64,000 bases of DNA from the NCBI GenBank assembly GCA_963812945.1, contig CAWEXD010000008.1, forward strand, positions 2,666,001 to 2,730,000, in the 5' to 3' direction. Each line of letters begins with the position of its first letter. Position 1 is the stretch's first letter. Shown piece by piece: positions 16,466 to 26,434 of the stretch. The notes beneath the pieces were generated by a model that was not told where the DNA came from, did no database searches, and saw nothing but the letters and a program-made list of their open reading frames with translations. Made by a program: the position numbers and the translations under genes. Origin of the DNA: DASRDR01 sp963812945 [NCBI: uncultured Candidatus Rokubacteria bacterium] (GTDB lineage: Bacteria > Methylomirabilota > Methylomirabilia > Rokubacteriales).

Positions 16466-16987
16466 TTATGCCCCCGTGAAGCTCGGCTCGCTCGGCTCCG
16501 GCACCGCGAGATCGCGCTCGAATCCCTCGTGCTCCAGCTTGAGATGCTGGATGGCGACGGCGTTGGCGTTGGCATCGAGGTCGGGCACGGCCTGGTACTC
16601 GGACACCCAGCAGCGATAGACGCGGTAGGCCAGCACGACCTGGCCGGCCTCGTTGTACATCTCGATGATGATGTCCTTCCGGAAGTTCTTCAGCGCCACC
16701 TCCGCACCCAAGCCGGCACCGAAGTTCCACACCGTGTTCGCCCACTTCTCGAACTCGGTGTCGTGTGTGACGCCGCGCTCGAGGGTGATCGCCTCGTACT
16801 CGGTGCGGCCGGGCGCCTTGCGGCTGCTGCTCGGGTCGCCCCCTTCGCGATGCTTCACGACTTCCGTCGTCCGCTTGAGCGCGCTCACCTTGCTCACGCC
16901 CGCGACGTACCGGCCATCCCACTTCACGCGGAACTTGAAGTTCTTGTAGGGATCGAACCGCTGTGCATTGACGGTGAACTGAGCCAT
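16466..16987 (-). CDS. Inner tube protein (gp19 / Afp1-like)
   Basis: 173-residue phage tail tube protein, gp19 family, which stacks as hexamers to form the rigid inner tube. Family features are NFKFRVKWDGRYVAGVSKVSALKRTTEVVKHREG near the start, the central ITLERGVTHDTEFEKWAN, and the C-terminal YRVYRCWVSEYQAVPDLDANANAVAIQHLKLEHEGFERD. Start ATG 16987 has a strong ribosome-binding site (GGAGGGAA just upstream). Only one tube gene is visible, unlike the several paralogues of Afp and PVC. Confidence 0.93.
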   Translation of the reverse strand: MAQFTVNAQRFDPYKNFKFRVKWDGRYVAGVSKVSALKRTTEVVKHREGGDPSSSRKAPGRTEYEAITLERGVTHDTEFEKWANTVWNFGAGLGAEVALKNFRKDIIIEMYNEAGQVVLAYRVYRCWVSEYQAVPDLDANANAVAIQHLKLEHEGFERDLAVPEPSEPSFTGA

Positions 16988-16995
16988 GTTCCCTC

Positions 16996-18606
<1,611 letters not shown>

Positions 18607-18636
18607 GTGCTCTCCTTCGCTCGGTGACGTCGGCGG

Positions 18637-18957
18637 CTAGGTCCGGAGGTCGTCTGCCGACTCACTCCTCACGCTGTTCGCGATCGTGGTGAGATGCTGC
18701 TTGTCCAGGCCGTAGACGACATGCGACGGAGTGGTCTCTCGCCGGACGATCCAGCCGCGCGCCACCAGCTCGTCCATCGCGCCCTGGACGACTTCTCGCT
18801 TCCACTCGCCCCCCCGTGGCCGCTGTGGTGGGATCCACCATCGCGTGATGCCCTCTATGGTGTCCTTGGCGTCGGGATGCTCGATCAGGTAGCGGAGTAT
18901 CTCCGCGATCACCACCGAGCGGCCCTGAGCCGAGCCTTCCGTCACCAAGGGAGCCAC
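18637..18957 (-). CDS. Small winged-helix-like protein heading the eCIS operon
   Basis: 106 residues, with a helix-helix-helix-strand pattern (VIAEILRYLIEHPDAKDTIEGITRWW, then REVVQGAMDELVARGWIVRRETTPSHVVYGLD) suggestive of a winged-helix fold. No clear metal or catalytic residues are seen. It is the first gene after the predicted sigma-54 promoter and 30 bases upstream of the sheath gene. The start shown is GTG 18957; a GTG at 18945 is equally possible. It could be an autoregulator of the operon or a structural accessory; the sequence does not decide. Confidence 0.68.
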   Translation of the reverse strand: MAPLVTEGSAQGRSVVIAEILRYLIEHPDAKDTIEGITRWWIPPQRPRGGEWKREVVQGAMDELVARGWIVRRETTPSHVVYGLDKQHLTTIANSVRSESADDLRT

Positions 18958-18981
18958 ACTCCGACAAGATCTCGGGGACAG

Positions 18982-18997
18982 CGCAAACTCGATACCA
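18982..18997 (-). promoter_or_regulatory. Sigma-54 (-24/-12) promoter of the injection-system operon
   Basis: Read on the minus strand the 16 bases are TGGTATCGAGTTTGCG. This has the invariant GG at -24 and GC at -12 separated by exactly 10 bases, plus TT before the GC, as in TGGCACG-N4-TTGCW. Transcription would begin near 18971, about 14 bases before the first gene of the operon. The next gene upstream encodes a sigma-54 activator, which makes the match meaningful. Seen by eye only. Confidence 0.7.
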
Positions 18998-19241
18998 GTG
19001 GACGCGTGGGCTCGCCGGTCAACAGTGGCGGGGGGATGGACAGCACGCTTCCGGGGGGTGCGGCCGGAACGCCGCAGGGGAAGAACGGCGCTTCCCCGCG
19101 TTCGGCCGGGCTCAGACGGGGGGAGAGTGGTGCGGCGCTCTTACCGCAGGCAAGTGCGGCCGGGGCGCCGCACCCAGTCCAGATCAGGCCGGGTCAGGCT
19201 AGAGCAGGCCCGAACAGAAGGGTCGGAGGCCGGGCGGCGCG

Positions 19242-20654
19242 TCAGCCCAGCTCGTGGAAGACGCGCCGGTCCAGACCGTGCTTGTCCAGCAATCGCTGGA
19301 GCGTCCGGCGCTCCTTGCCGGCCGTCCTGGCCGCGCGGGTCACGTTGCCCTTGGACGCGGCCAAGAGCCCCGTCAGGTAACTTCGCTCGAAGTCTCGAAC
19401 GGCGGAGGCCTTGGCCTCGCGCAGCGAAGCGGTCGCATGCGTGGCGTGCCGCCCCGGCGGGAGCGGCAGATCGAGATGCTCCGGCTCCAGCACTCGCGAA
19501 GGGCAGAGCACCACCGCGCGCTGGATGATGCCCTCCAGCTCGCGCACGTTCCCGGGCCAGGCGTAGCGCAGCAGCCGTTGCAGGGCGCTCGGCGAGACGC
19601 TCATCGCCCCGCGGCCGGCCTCGTGGGCGGACTGGCGCACGAAATGCGCGACGAGCGCGGGGATGTCGCCGAGGCGCTCGCGAAGAGGCGGGATGGTGAG
19701 CGACAGGATGTTCAGCCGGTAGTACAGGTCTTCGCGAAAGCGGCGATCGTCGACGTGCCGCTTCAGATCGGTGTTCGTCGCCGCAATGATACGCACGTCA
19801 GCCACGATGCTCTTCGAGGACCCCAGCGGGCGGTACTGCCGATCCTGCGAGAATCGAAGAAGCTTCGTCTGGGCGGGCGGGCTCAGGGTGTCGATCTCGT
19901 CGAGAAATAGCGTCCCGCCATCCGCTTCGGCCACGAGCCCCTGCTGATGCGAGAAGGCGTTGGTGAACGCGCCCCGCACGTGCCCGAACATCTCGTTCTC
20001 GAACAACTGTTCCGGCAGCGCGGCGCAATTGACCGGGACGAAGGGCTTCCCGTTGCGGACGCTGTGATAGTGGATGGCCCGGGCGAACAGCTCCTTCCCG
20101 GTACCCGTCTCGCCGGCGATCAGCACCGGGGCATCGGCGCTCGCGAAGAGCGGAATCTTGTTCACCTGGCGCACGAAGCACTCGGCCTGGCCCACGAGCC
20201 CATGGACGTGGAAGCAGCCAGACGTCATCGGGTACGTCTCGGCCGTCGCGGAGGGAACAGGCTCTTTCGCCAAGAGCCGATCGATGCGCGGGCTCAGCTC
20301 GACTCGACGAAATGGACAGAGGAGAAAGTCGTCCAGGCCGCGCGCGAAGGCGCTCGAGACGCTGGCGTGGGTGTGCTGAGCGCACAAGAGGCCCAGTACG
20401 GGGACCTGGGCCCATTGCCGCCTCAAGGAGGGCAGCACCGTCGACGCCGGGATCGAGAGCGACGGCCGTAACAGGACGCAGTCGGGCGACGGCACCCGAT
20501 CATCGGGACACGGCGCCTTGGAGAGGTGGATGTCGGCGTCGGCCGCCGAGAGACACTCCCGGACCAGCGCCGACAGGGAAGCGTGATGCTCGTGGGGACA
20601 GGACCGGTCGGCGAGATCCAGGATCAGGATCGAGGTACGGACCTGCTGTGCCAC
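19242..20654 (-). CDS. Sigma-54-dependent transcriptional activator (NtrC type) with pseudo-receiver domain
   Basis: 470 residues in three parts. Residues 1-130 are receiver-like (ILILDLAD strand start, GLDDFLLCPFRRVEL end), but the usual acceptor-Asp position reads SPDCVLLRP, so it probably is not phosphorylated. Residues about 150-385 are the AAA+ central domain with Walker A GETGTGKE (181-188), Walker B LFLDEID (249-255) and the sigma-54 contact loop as GAFTNA (228-233) instead of GAFTGA. Residues about 420-465 are a Fis-type HTH. It lies 284 bases upstream of the injection-system operon in the same direction, and the gap holds a -24/-12 promoter. It is therefore the likely switch for particle production. 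Confidence 0.9.
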   Translation of the reverse strand: MAQQVRTSILILDLADRSCPHEHHASLSALVRECLSAADADIHLSKAPCPDDRVPSPDCVLLRPSLSIPASTVLPSLRRQWAQVPVLGLLCAQHTHASVSSAFARGLDDFLLCPFRRVELSPRIDRLLAKEPVPSATAETYPMTSGCFHVHGLVGQAECFVRQVNKIPLFASADAPVLIAGETGTGKELFARAIHYHSVRNGKPFVPVNCAALPEQLFENEMFGHVRGAFTNAFSHQQGLVAEADGGTLFLDEIDTLSPPAQTKLLRFSQDRQYRPLGSSKSIVADVRIIAATNTDLKRHVDDRRFREDLYYRLNILSLTIPPLRERLGDIPALVAHFVRQSAHEAGRGAMSVSPSALQRLLRYAWPGNVRELEGIIQRAVVLCPSRVLEPEHLDLPLPPGRHATHATASLREAKASAVRDFERSYLTGLLAASKGNVTRAARTAGKERRTLQRLLDKHGLDRRVFHELG

Positions 20655-20987
20655 CGAGGTCTCCGTGCTCCGTCGGAGGAGGAAGCGAGATTCGCGCCAA
20701 CAGGTCGCGCCGACTCGACAGCGCCGGTTCGGGCCGCCGCGACGGACACTTGTGGCGCTGCATGCCGGCGGGTCGCCGGGCAGCCCAGCGGTGAATGGTG
20801 CACGGCTAGCAGGGCAGTGCGTTCTTCACCGGGTGTCCGAAACCGCTCGAACCGTCGGACAATCGCGAGGTTCGCGGTCACTGCACACTAGACTGTGCAC
20901 CCTGCACTGTGGACTGTGCAGGTGCCGGAATCCCCGTCGCCCGCATGGCCGCGCGCCTCGGGGAGGCTCGGCCGATCGGGCCCCAGC
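20655..20987. other. Gene-free gap between MATE gene and sigma-54 activator
   Basis: I see no convincing gene here. Near 20888-20921 the sequence repeats CTGTGCA-like units (ctgtgca, ctgcactgtg, ctgtgca) that could be a short protein-binding cluster, but nothing ties them to a known regulator. Confidence 0.5.
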
Positions 20988-22286
20988 TCACCCGTCCGTC
21001 AGGGCCACGCGCGAGAGCGTGGCCGGACGCCCCTGCCGGAGCACCCAGAGATAGAGGGCGAAGAGCAGGGCCGAGGTCAGGCCCAGCGCCACCGACTGCA
21101 TCAGCCAGAGGCCCGGCGCCCCGCGGGGGCCGCCGAGCACCGAGTGGAAGGCCACGGCATATCCGCCGACGAGCCCCAGGCCCCAGAGCGCGACGGCATA
21201 GATCACGGTCGGAACGACCGTGACCTTGTACGCGCGCAGCACGAAGGCCGTGATTGCCTGCAGGGCGTCGAACACGTGGAAGGCCGCGAAGTAGCCGATC
21301 AGGGACAGCGCCACGCTCGTCACGGCCCCGTCGTCCGTGTACAGCTCGAGGATCCCGCGGCGGAATGTCCAGCACGTGAAGGCCGTCAGCCCCGCCACCG
21401 TCATCGCGACCCGGATGCCGGTGAACCCGGTCCGGCGCGCCAGCGCCGGGTCACCGGCGCCGATGGCGTGAGCGGTGAGGGTCGCCGTCGCGAGCGACAG
21501 CGCGAGCGGAATCTGGAAGGAGAGCGCCGCGACGTTCGAGACGATCTGATGGCCGCCGGTCACGTGGGTGCCGAGCCGCGCGATCAGCAGCGTCACGAAG
21601 CTGAACGACGTGGACTCGAGGGCATACGCGAGCCCGATGGGCACACCCAGCTGGAGGTGCTCCTTCAGCGCCGTCCATCGCGGCCGAGCGGGCCCGATCG
21701 CGAAGCGCCGGTACGCCGGGTCCAGGTGCGTGTAGGCCCACCCCATCGCGAAGAGCGCCCAGTGGACGATCAAGGACGCCAGGCCGCACCCGACCACGCC
21801 CAGCCTGGGCAGGCCGAGCTGTCCGAAGATGAGGGCGTAGTTCAGCGCGACCTTCAGCACCAGGCCGGCGACCTGCACCGTCATCATCACCTTCGGCCGC
21901 GACACCGCGACGTTGAATGCGTACGTCGCCCGGAACAAGAGCGCCGCTGGCAGCGCGAGGCTGAGGAGGCGCAGGTACTGCGTCACCAGCGCCTCCACAT
22001 CGGGCGCGGCCCCGATGTGCGTGAGCCAGAGCTGGGGGAACGCGAGGATGGGGATCCCCACCAGAGACAGGAGCAGCGCGAGCCAGAGCCCCTGCACGTA
22101 GCTCGGCCCGATCGCCCCCCAGCGCTGAGCGCCGTAGTGGTGGGCGACGATCGGATTCAGCGCGCTGATCACGCCCGTCAGGCCCATGAACACGCTGGAA
22201 TAGACGCCCGCCCCCAGCCCCATCGCGGCCAGGTCGGCGGGCGACGCGCGGCCCGTCATCACCGTGTCGACGACGGCATAGGCCAC
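20988..22286 (-). CDS. MATE-family multidrug/metabolite exporter
   Basis: Inner-membrane cation-coupled exporter of the NorM/MATE type, about 12 membrane segments. Visible family stretches are AYAVVDTVMTGR in the first segment, NPIVAHHYGA, and the second-half counterpart GGHQIVSNVAALSFQIPLALSLATATLTAHAIGAGDPALARR. The start shown is GTG 22286, but the same frame continues upstream as a convincing first membrane segment (TLGILAQAWPILLGQLAS, to about 22350) without ATG, GTG or TTG before an in-frame stop, so the true start is unclear. It follows the histidine phosphatase gene closely. Confidence 0.88.
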   Translation of the reverse strand: MAYAVVDTVMTGRASPADLAAMGLGAGVYSSVFMGLTGVISALNPIVAHHYGAQRWGAIGPSYVQGLWLALLLSLVGIPILAFPQLWLTHIGAAPDVEALVTQYLRLLSLALPAALLFRATYAFNVAVSRPKVMMTVQVAGLVLKVALNYALIFGQLGLPRLGVVGCGLASLIVHWALFAMGWAYTHLDPAYRRFAIGPARPRWTALKEHLQLGVPIGLAYALESTSFSFVTLLIARLGTHVTGGHQIVSNVAALSFQIPLALSLATATLTAHAIGAGDPALARRTGFTGIRVAMTVAGLTAFTCWTFRRGILELYTDDGAVTSVALSLIGYFAAFHVFDALQAITAFVLRAYKVTVVPTVIYAVALWGLGLVGGYAVAFHSVLGGPRGAPGLWLMQSVALGLTSALLFALYLWVLRQGRPATLSRVALTDG

Positions 22287-22359
22287 GGAGGCCAGCTGGC
22301 CGAGGAGGATCGGCCAGGCCTGGGCGAGGATGCCGAGCGTGACGGACCGGCGGCTCGGG

Positions 22360-22923
22360 TCAGTCGACGTAGAGCTGCCCCGCGACCGCGTGGCTGCCGT
22401 CGGCAGTGCGCCGCAGGACCGCGAACGCGCCCATCTGGATGCTGAGCCCGGTCAGGTCGGTGACGACACTCCCGTGGGTGACGAGCACCAGGGGCGCGCC
22501 GCTCCGGTGGGCGGCGATCCGCTGGTTGATCTCGGCCACCTGGCGCCGGCGGCGCTCCGCGTCGTTGAGCGAGCCCTGGAGCGGCTCCCACGCCTCCACC
22601 CGGCCGAAGGCCAGGCGAGCCGTGTCGAGACAGCGGCAGCGCGGGCTCGAGAGCACCGCGCCGATCGTGATGCCATGCCGACGGAACGCCTCACCGGTCC
22701 GCCGGGCCTGCGCCCGGCCGTTCTCGTCCAGATTGCGCTGGGTCGAGCAGTCCTCGAGCTTCGCGTCGGGGGGATCGAAAGTCCCGGGAGCATAGCTGTG
22801 ACGGAAGACCACCACGGCGCCGGGCGTGCGCAGGGCCTCCCACACCGACTCCGAGGCGTGCGCCCCCGATGCGTGCCCGGCGAGGAGAAGGAGGATCGCC
22901 GCCAGCCACCCTAGTCCCGCCAT
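22360..22923 (-). CDS. Secreted histidine phosphatase superfamily protein
   Basis: 187 residues. A signal peptide (about 1-23, GWLAAILLLLAGHASGAHA) is followed by a histidine-phosphatase core: catalytic FRH in VVVFRHSYAPG near residue 40, NLDENGRAQARRTGEAFRR, VLSSPRCRCLDTARLAFG, and a second His in LVLVTHGSVV near residue 149. The family transfers phosphate via the first His; the substrate cannot be told from the sequence. Length is short, as for periplasmic phosphoglycerate-mutase-like proteins. Next to the MATE gene on the same strand. Confidence 0.85.
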   Translation of the reverse strand: MAGLGWLAAILLLLAGHASGAHASESVWEALRTPGAVVVFRHSYAPGTFDPPDAKLEDCSTQRNLDENGRAQARRTGEAFRRHGITIGAVLSSPRCRCLDTARLAFGRVEAWEPLQGSLNDAERRRRQVAEINQRIAAHRSGAPLVLVTHGSVVTDLTGLSIQMGAFAVLRRTADGSHAVAGQLYVD

Positions 22924-23036
22924 GGCCTCCTCCGTGCGCCTCGCCGGCGACTCACCGCGCCCCGCGGGCGTCGGTCGAGACCAGAGTCCTTCCGGGAGGA
23001 GGTGTCACGAGAATCCGCCGCGCGGCTCCCGTTCCC

Positions 23037-23147
23037 TCAGGGATTCCGGAGGGCGACCTTGACCGACATGCGTCCGACCTCGGCGACCTCATCGTGACCT
23101 GGTCCCCCGGTGCGAGCGGGCCCACCCCGTCCGGCGTCCCGATAGAG
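23037..23147 (-). pseudogene. Relic of a fumarylacetoacetate hydrolase 3' end
   Basis: About 110 bases match the 3' end of the intact FAH gene at 24260-24370 at high identity, including the stop codon. A one-base deletion breaks the frame. After correcting the frame the relic reads TPDGVGPL...EVAEVGRMSVKV.LRNP-stop, against the intact ...MSVKVELRKP-stop. It lies just downstream of the ABC_sub_bind gene, so that gene is bracketed by the intact FAH end and this copy, 1223 bases apart. Confidence 0.85.
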
Positions 23148-23179
23148 CGCCACGAGGTTCCTGCCGGAGTCCAGGACGG

Positions 23180-24181
23180 TCACTCGATCACCTTGTCAGC
23201 CCGCGCGAGTACCGACGGAGGGATCGTCAGGCCAAGCACCTTCGCCGTCTTGAGATTGATCACAAACTCAAACCTGCTGGGCTGCTCAATAGGAAGGCTA
23301 GCCGGATGAGCACCCTTCAGGATGCGGTTCACATAGCCGGCAAGAGCGCGAATCATTTCGATGTAATCCGGCTCGTAAGACATAAGCCCATTAGTCGGCC
23401 CGAAGATTCCGCCCCGATCGACGAAGAGTCGGTCGGGATACATGGCAGGGAGTCGGTGCCTGGCGACCAGATCCGTGATCGTGCTCCTGCTCTTCCGTAA
23501 GACGTTGTCCGATAGTATCAGCAGGGCGTCGCATCTCTTCTTGCGGACGGCGTCGAACGCGGTGGGGAAATCGTCGGGAGTACGCACCTCCACGGACTCG
23601 AGGTCAAGCCGCAGCGTGGTGGCCGCATCGCGGGCCTGCTTCAACTCCTCCGCCTTGTCCGGGTTGGCCGGATTCCAGAGTACGCAGACGCGCGTCACCC
23701 GCGGCACAGCCAGTTTCAGAAGCTCCAGCCGCTTGCCGCTCAGCGCCACGCCGAGCGTCGTGAGGCCGGTCACGTTTCCCCCGGGGCGGGCGAGCGTGTG
23801 GACCAGCCCCAACGCGACGGGGTCATCCTCGACCGCCATGACAATCGGCACGCGCGCCGTGGCGCGTTTGGCGGCGCGCGTCGCCTGCGTTCCCGAAGTG
23901 ACGATCACGTCCACCTGGAGCCGAGCGAGCTCCGCCGCGAGGTCAGGCAGGCGGTCGTCCCCTTCGACGGCGGCGCGCTTCTCGTGTCTGACGTTCTTCC
24001 CTTCGCGGTAGCCGAACTCTTCGAGCCAGCCAGGGAGGCTAGTGCTGAGGCCGAGTTCATCAAACCTCGGCGTAAGGATCCCGATGACATACTCCTTCGT
24101 CGCCGGCTGCGCGTGGACGGCACCCGACGCGGCAAGAAGCAGAAGCGTCAGGACGGCGGCGCGCCTGCCCGTCACGAACAT
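23180..24181 (-). CDS. ABC transporter substrate-binding protein, ABC_sub_bind family
   Basis: 333 residues. Signal peptide at 1-24 (LTLLLLAASGAVHAQ), then the ABC_sub_bind fold: GYREGKNVRHEKRAAVEGDDRLPDLAAELARL, VDVIVTSGTQATRAAKRAT, PIVMAVEDDPVALGLVHTLARPGGNVTGLT, KRLELLKLAVPRVTRV, and the C-terminal GAHPASLPIEQPSRFEFVINLKTAKVLGLTIPPSVL. Such periplasmic proteins are often encoded without permease genes, as here, and ligands are mostly unknown. It sits between the FAH gene and a decayed copy of that gene's end. Confidence 0.93.
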   Translation of the reverse strand: MFVTGRRAAVLTLLLLAASGAVHAQPATKEYVIGILTPRFDELGLSTSLPGWLEEFGYREGKNVRHEKRAAVEGDDRLPDLAAELARLQVDVIVTSGTQATRAAKRATARVPIVMAVEDDPVALGLVHTLARPGGNVTGLTTLGVALSGKRLELLKLAVPRVTRVCVLWNPANPDKAEELKQARDAATTLRLDLESVEVRTPDDFPTAFDAVRKKRCDALLILSDNVLRKSRSTITDLVARHRLPAMYPDRLFVDRGGIFGPTNGLMSYEPDYIEMIRALAGYVNRILKGAHPASLPIEQPSRFEFVINLKTAKVLGLTIPPSVLARADKVIE

Positions 24182-24259
24182 GCGACCAAGCTACCGAGTA
24201 CGACCGACTGAGTGGTCATGGTGGCTCCCTTCCCCGGTCCCGGGCCGGCCGGGCCCGAT

Positions 24260-25108
24260 TCAGGGCTTTCGAAGCTCGACCTTGACCGACATGCGTCCGA
24301 CCTCGGCGACCTCCATCGTGACCTGGTCGCCCGGTTTGAGCGGGCCCACCCCGTCCGGCGTCCCGGTGGAGAGGAGGTCGCCGGGATTGAGCGTCATGAC
24401 GTGGGACGCGTACTCCACGAGCTTCGGGACGTTCCAGATCATGTCCCGCGTGTTGCCGTCCTGGCGGCGCTCCCCGTTCACCCAGAGCTGGAGCCGCAGG
24501 GCATGGGGATCGAGGATCTCGTCCGCCGTGACCAGCACCGGTCCCACCGGTGTGAAGGTGTCGAAGGACTTCCGGGTCGAGCGATCCTCGTCCCCGCGCA
24601 CGGTAATGTCCATCACGCCAGTGTAACCGAACACGTGGCGCATGGCGTCGGCCATGGCCACGTTCCGCGCTGTCCGCCCGATCACCACGCCCAGCTCGAC
24701 CTCGTGGTCGGTGCGCCGGTCCGGGAACGGCAGCTCGATGGTCGCCTCCGGGCCGACGACGGACGACGGGGCCTTGAGGAAGAGGCCGTACCGCTCGATG
24801 GCGTGGAGCTCCCCCTTCACGAGGGGGCGCATCTCCTCGATGTGCAGCCGGTAGTTGACGGGGGCGGCAATGACCTTGCTCGGGAAGACGACCGGAGCCC
24901 GGAGCCGCACGCGGTCGAGCGGGAGGCCGGGCCGGCCCTCGACGGCCTGGAGGAGCCGGGGGCGCAGTCGCTCGAAGTCGGCGATGGCTCGCAGGAGAAA
25001 GACCGGCGGCCAGTCGCCGCCGCCGGCCCCCACGAGGTCGCTGACGTCGACGACCGTGTCCTCCCGGACGAGCCCGAGCCGGCTCTCGTCGAAGACGACG
25101 AGTCGCAT
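24260..25108 (-). CDS. Fumarylacetoacetate hydrolase family protein
   Basis: 282-residue enzyme of the FAH superfamily (C-C bond hydrolases, decarboxylases and isomerases of aromatic breakdown). The catalytic core is visible from PSKVIAAPVNYRLHIEEM near residue 77 through the metal-binding DHEVELGVVIGR (two acidic ligands), FGYTGVMDITVRGDED, KSFDTFTPVGPVLV and the end LLSTGTPDGVGPLKPGD. It lies directly downstream of a gentisate-dioxygenase-like gene. That pairing suggests a fumarylpyruvate- or maleylpyruvate-type hydrolase in a gentisate-like route; this is inference from context. Confidence 0.9.
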   Translation of the reverse strand: MRLVVFDESRLGLVREDTVVDVSDLVGAGGGDWPPVFLLRAIADFERLRPRLLQAVEGRPGLPLDRVRLRAPVVFPSKVIAAPVNYRLHIEEMRPLVKGELHAIERYGLFLKAPSSVVGPEATIELPFPDRRTDHEVELGVVIGRTARNVAMADAMRHVFGYTGVMDITVRGDEDRSTRKSFDTFTPVGPVLVTADEILDPHALRLQLWVNGERRQDGNTRDMIWNVPKLVEYASHVMTLNPGDLLSTGTPDGVGPLKPGDQVTMEVAEVGRMSVKVELRKP

Positions 25109-25156
25109 CAGCAGCCACCCTTCGCCGCGAGCGAGACGCGGGGAACGGCCACGGCG

Positions 25157-26266
25157 TCAGCCTTCGAAGACTCGGGTGACCGCCTGGTGCCCGTCGTGCT
25201 CCCGGTAGGCCTGCTCGCGGTAGAGGCCCAGGGCCTGCATGATCGGCGTGTCCTGGACGGAGAAGAGGATGGCCTCGCCGTCGGCGCTCGCGTGCTCGTG
25301 CCAGGCCCAGGTCGGCACGGCGAAGAGGTCGCCCTTCTGCCAGTCGAACCGCTGGCCGTCGATCACCGTCGAGCCACGGCCCTCGAACACGAGATACACG
25401 GCGCTCCCCGTCGTCCGGTGGGCCTTCGTCCTCACGCCGGGGCGGAGCAGCTGGATCCAGCAGGCGAGGGTCGGCATCAGCGGTCCGCCGGTGTGGGGGT
25501 TGATGTACTCCATCGCCACATCGTCGAACGGGCTCGCGCCGGCAGAGGACACGGCGGCGAGCCGGCGCAGCGCCTCCTCCGTCCGGTCCCACTTGTAGTT
25601 CAGGAGCGGCGAGAAGCTGCCGGTCCACTTCTCCCAGGTGGGACGGAGCTGGCCGACTCCGTACCGGCGCTCGGAGTCTCCAACCGGCTTGCCGATCGGC
25701 TGCGCCTCCTGGGCGAACGGCTCGTAGAATTGCCCCTCCATCTCGGCCACCATCGGGAGGTCGAGGCCATCGAGCCAGAGCATCGGTCGGGCGCTGTCGT
25801 TCCCGTGGTCGTGCCAGGTCCAGGGGGGCGTCAGCACCAGGTCGCCCCGCCCCATCACGCACTTGTCACCGTCCACGGTGGTGAAGGCGCCCTCGCCCTC
25901 GATCACGAACCGGATGGCGGCCGGCGAGTGGCGGTGGGCCGGCGCGACCTCACCCGGGAGCACGTACTGGAAGCCCGCCCAGAGCGTGTGCGTCGCGCCG
26001 AACCGGTCGGGGAGCCCGGGGTTGATGAAGCCGAGCACGCGCCGCTCGGCCGCGCGGCTGAGCGGCGCCACCTCCGCCCCCTGCCGCACCAGCGGCAGCA
26101 TCGTGTCCCACCGCCAGAGGTGCGGGACGCACCGGCTCTTCGGCTCCTTGGGCAGGAGGCTCTTGTTGACGTTCCACAGCGCCACCAGGTGGTTCCGCTC
26201 GAGCTCCTTGTAGAAGGCCTCGGCGTCGCGGGTGGGAGCGGTCGTCCTCGCGTGGCTCGGGTCCAT
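25157..26266 (-). CDS. Gentisate 1,2-dioxygenase-like bicupin
   Basis: 369-residue two-cupin protein of the gentisate / 1-hydroxy-2-naphthoate dioxygenase type, Fe(II) ring-cleavage enzymes. The N-terminal cupin shows PAHRHSPAAIRFVIEGEG (His-X-His and Glu metal ligands) and LTPPWTWHDHGN (third His). The C-terminal cupin (TKAHRTTGSAVYLVFEGRG...VPTWAWHEH) retains the shape. The start ATG 26266 is preferred over one 11 codons upstream because MDPSHARTT begins the conserved part. Together with the FAH gene next to it, it suggests breakdown of a hydroxybenzoate-like compound. Confidence 0.87.
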   Translation of the reverse strand: MDPSHARTTAPTRDAEAFYKELERNHLVALWNVNKSLLPKEPKSRCVPHLWRWDTMLPLVRQGAEVAPLSRAAERRVLGFINPGLPDRFGATHTLWAGFQYVLPGEVAPAHRHSPAAIRFVIEGEGAFTTVDGDKCVMGRGDLVLTPPWTWHDHGNDSARPMLWLDGLDLPMVAEMEGQFYEPFAQEAQPIGKPVGDSERRYGVGQLRPTWEKWTGSFSPLLNYKWDRTEEALRRLAAVSSAGASPFDDVAMEYINPHTGGPLMPTLACWIQLLRPGVRTKAHRTTGSAVYLVFEGRGSTVIDGQRFDWQKGDLFAVPTWAWHEHASADGEAILFSVQDTPIMQALGLYREQAYREHDGHQAVTRVFEG

Positions 26267-26434
26267 GGTCTGTCCCTCAGCGGAAGCTCGACAAGGCATT
26301 CGGGCCAGGCGCGCTGGATCAGCGGATGACGCGGCCAGCTTAGCCCGGCCGGCGGAAACCGGTCAAGGACGCGGCGGGCTCGGGCCGAAGCGCGGCCGCC
26401 GGGCACGGCGCGCCGCGCGGACGGGCGCCGGCCG

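Noticed and set aside
24182-24259. Possible insertion-sequence ends around the ABC_sub_bind gene
   Set aside because: No terminal inverted repeats or transposase; only the direct copies of the FAH gene end were found.
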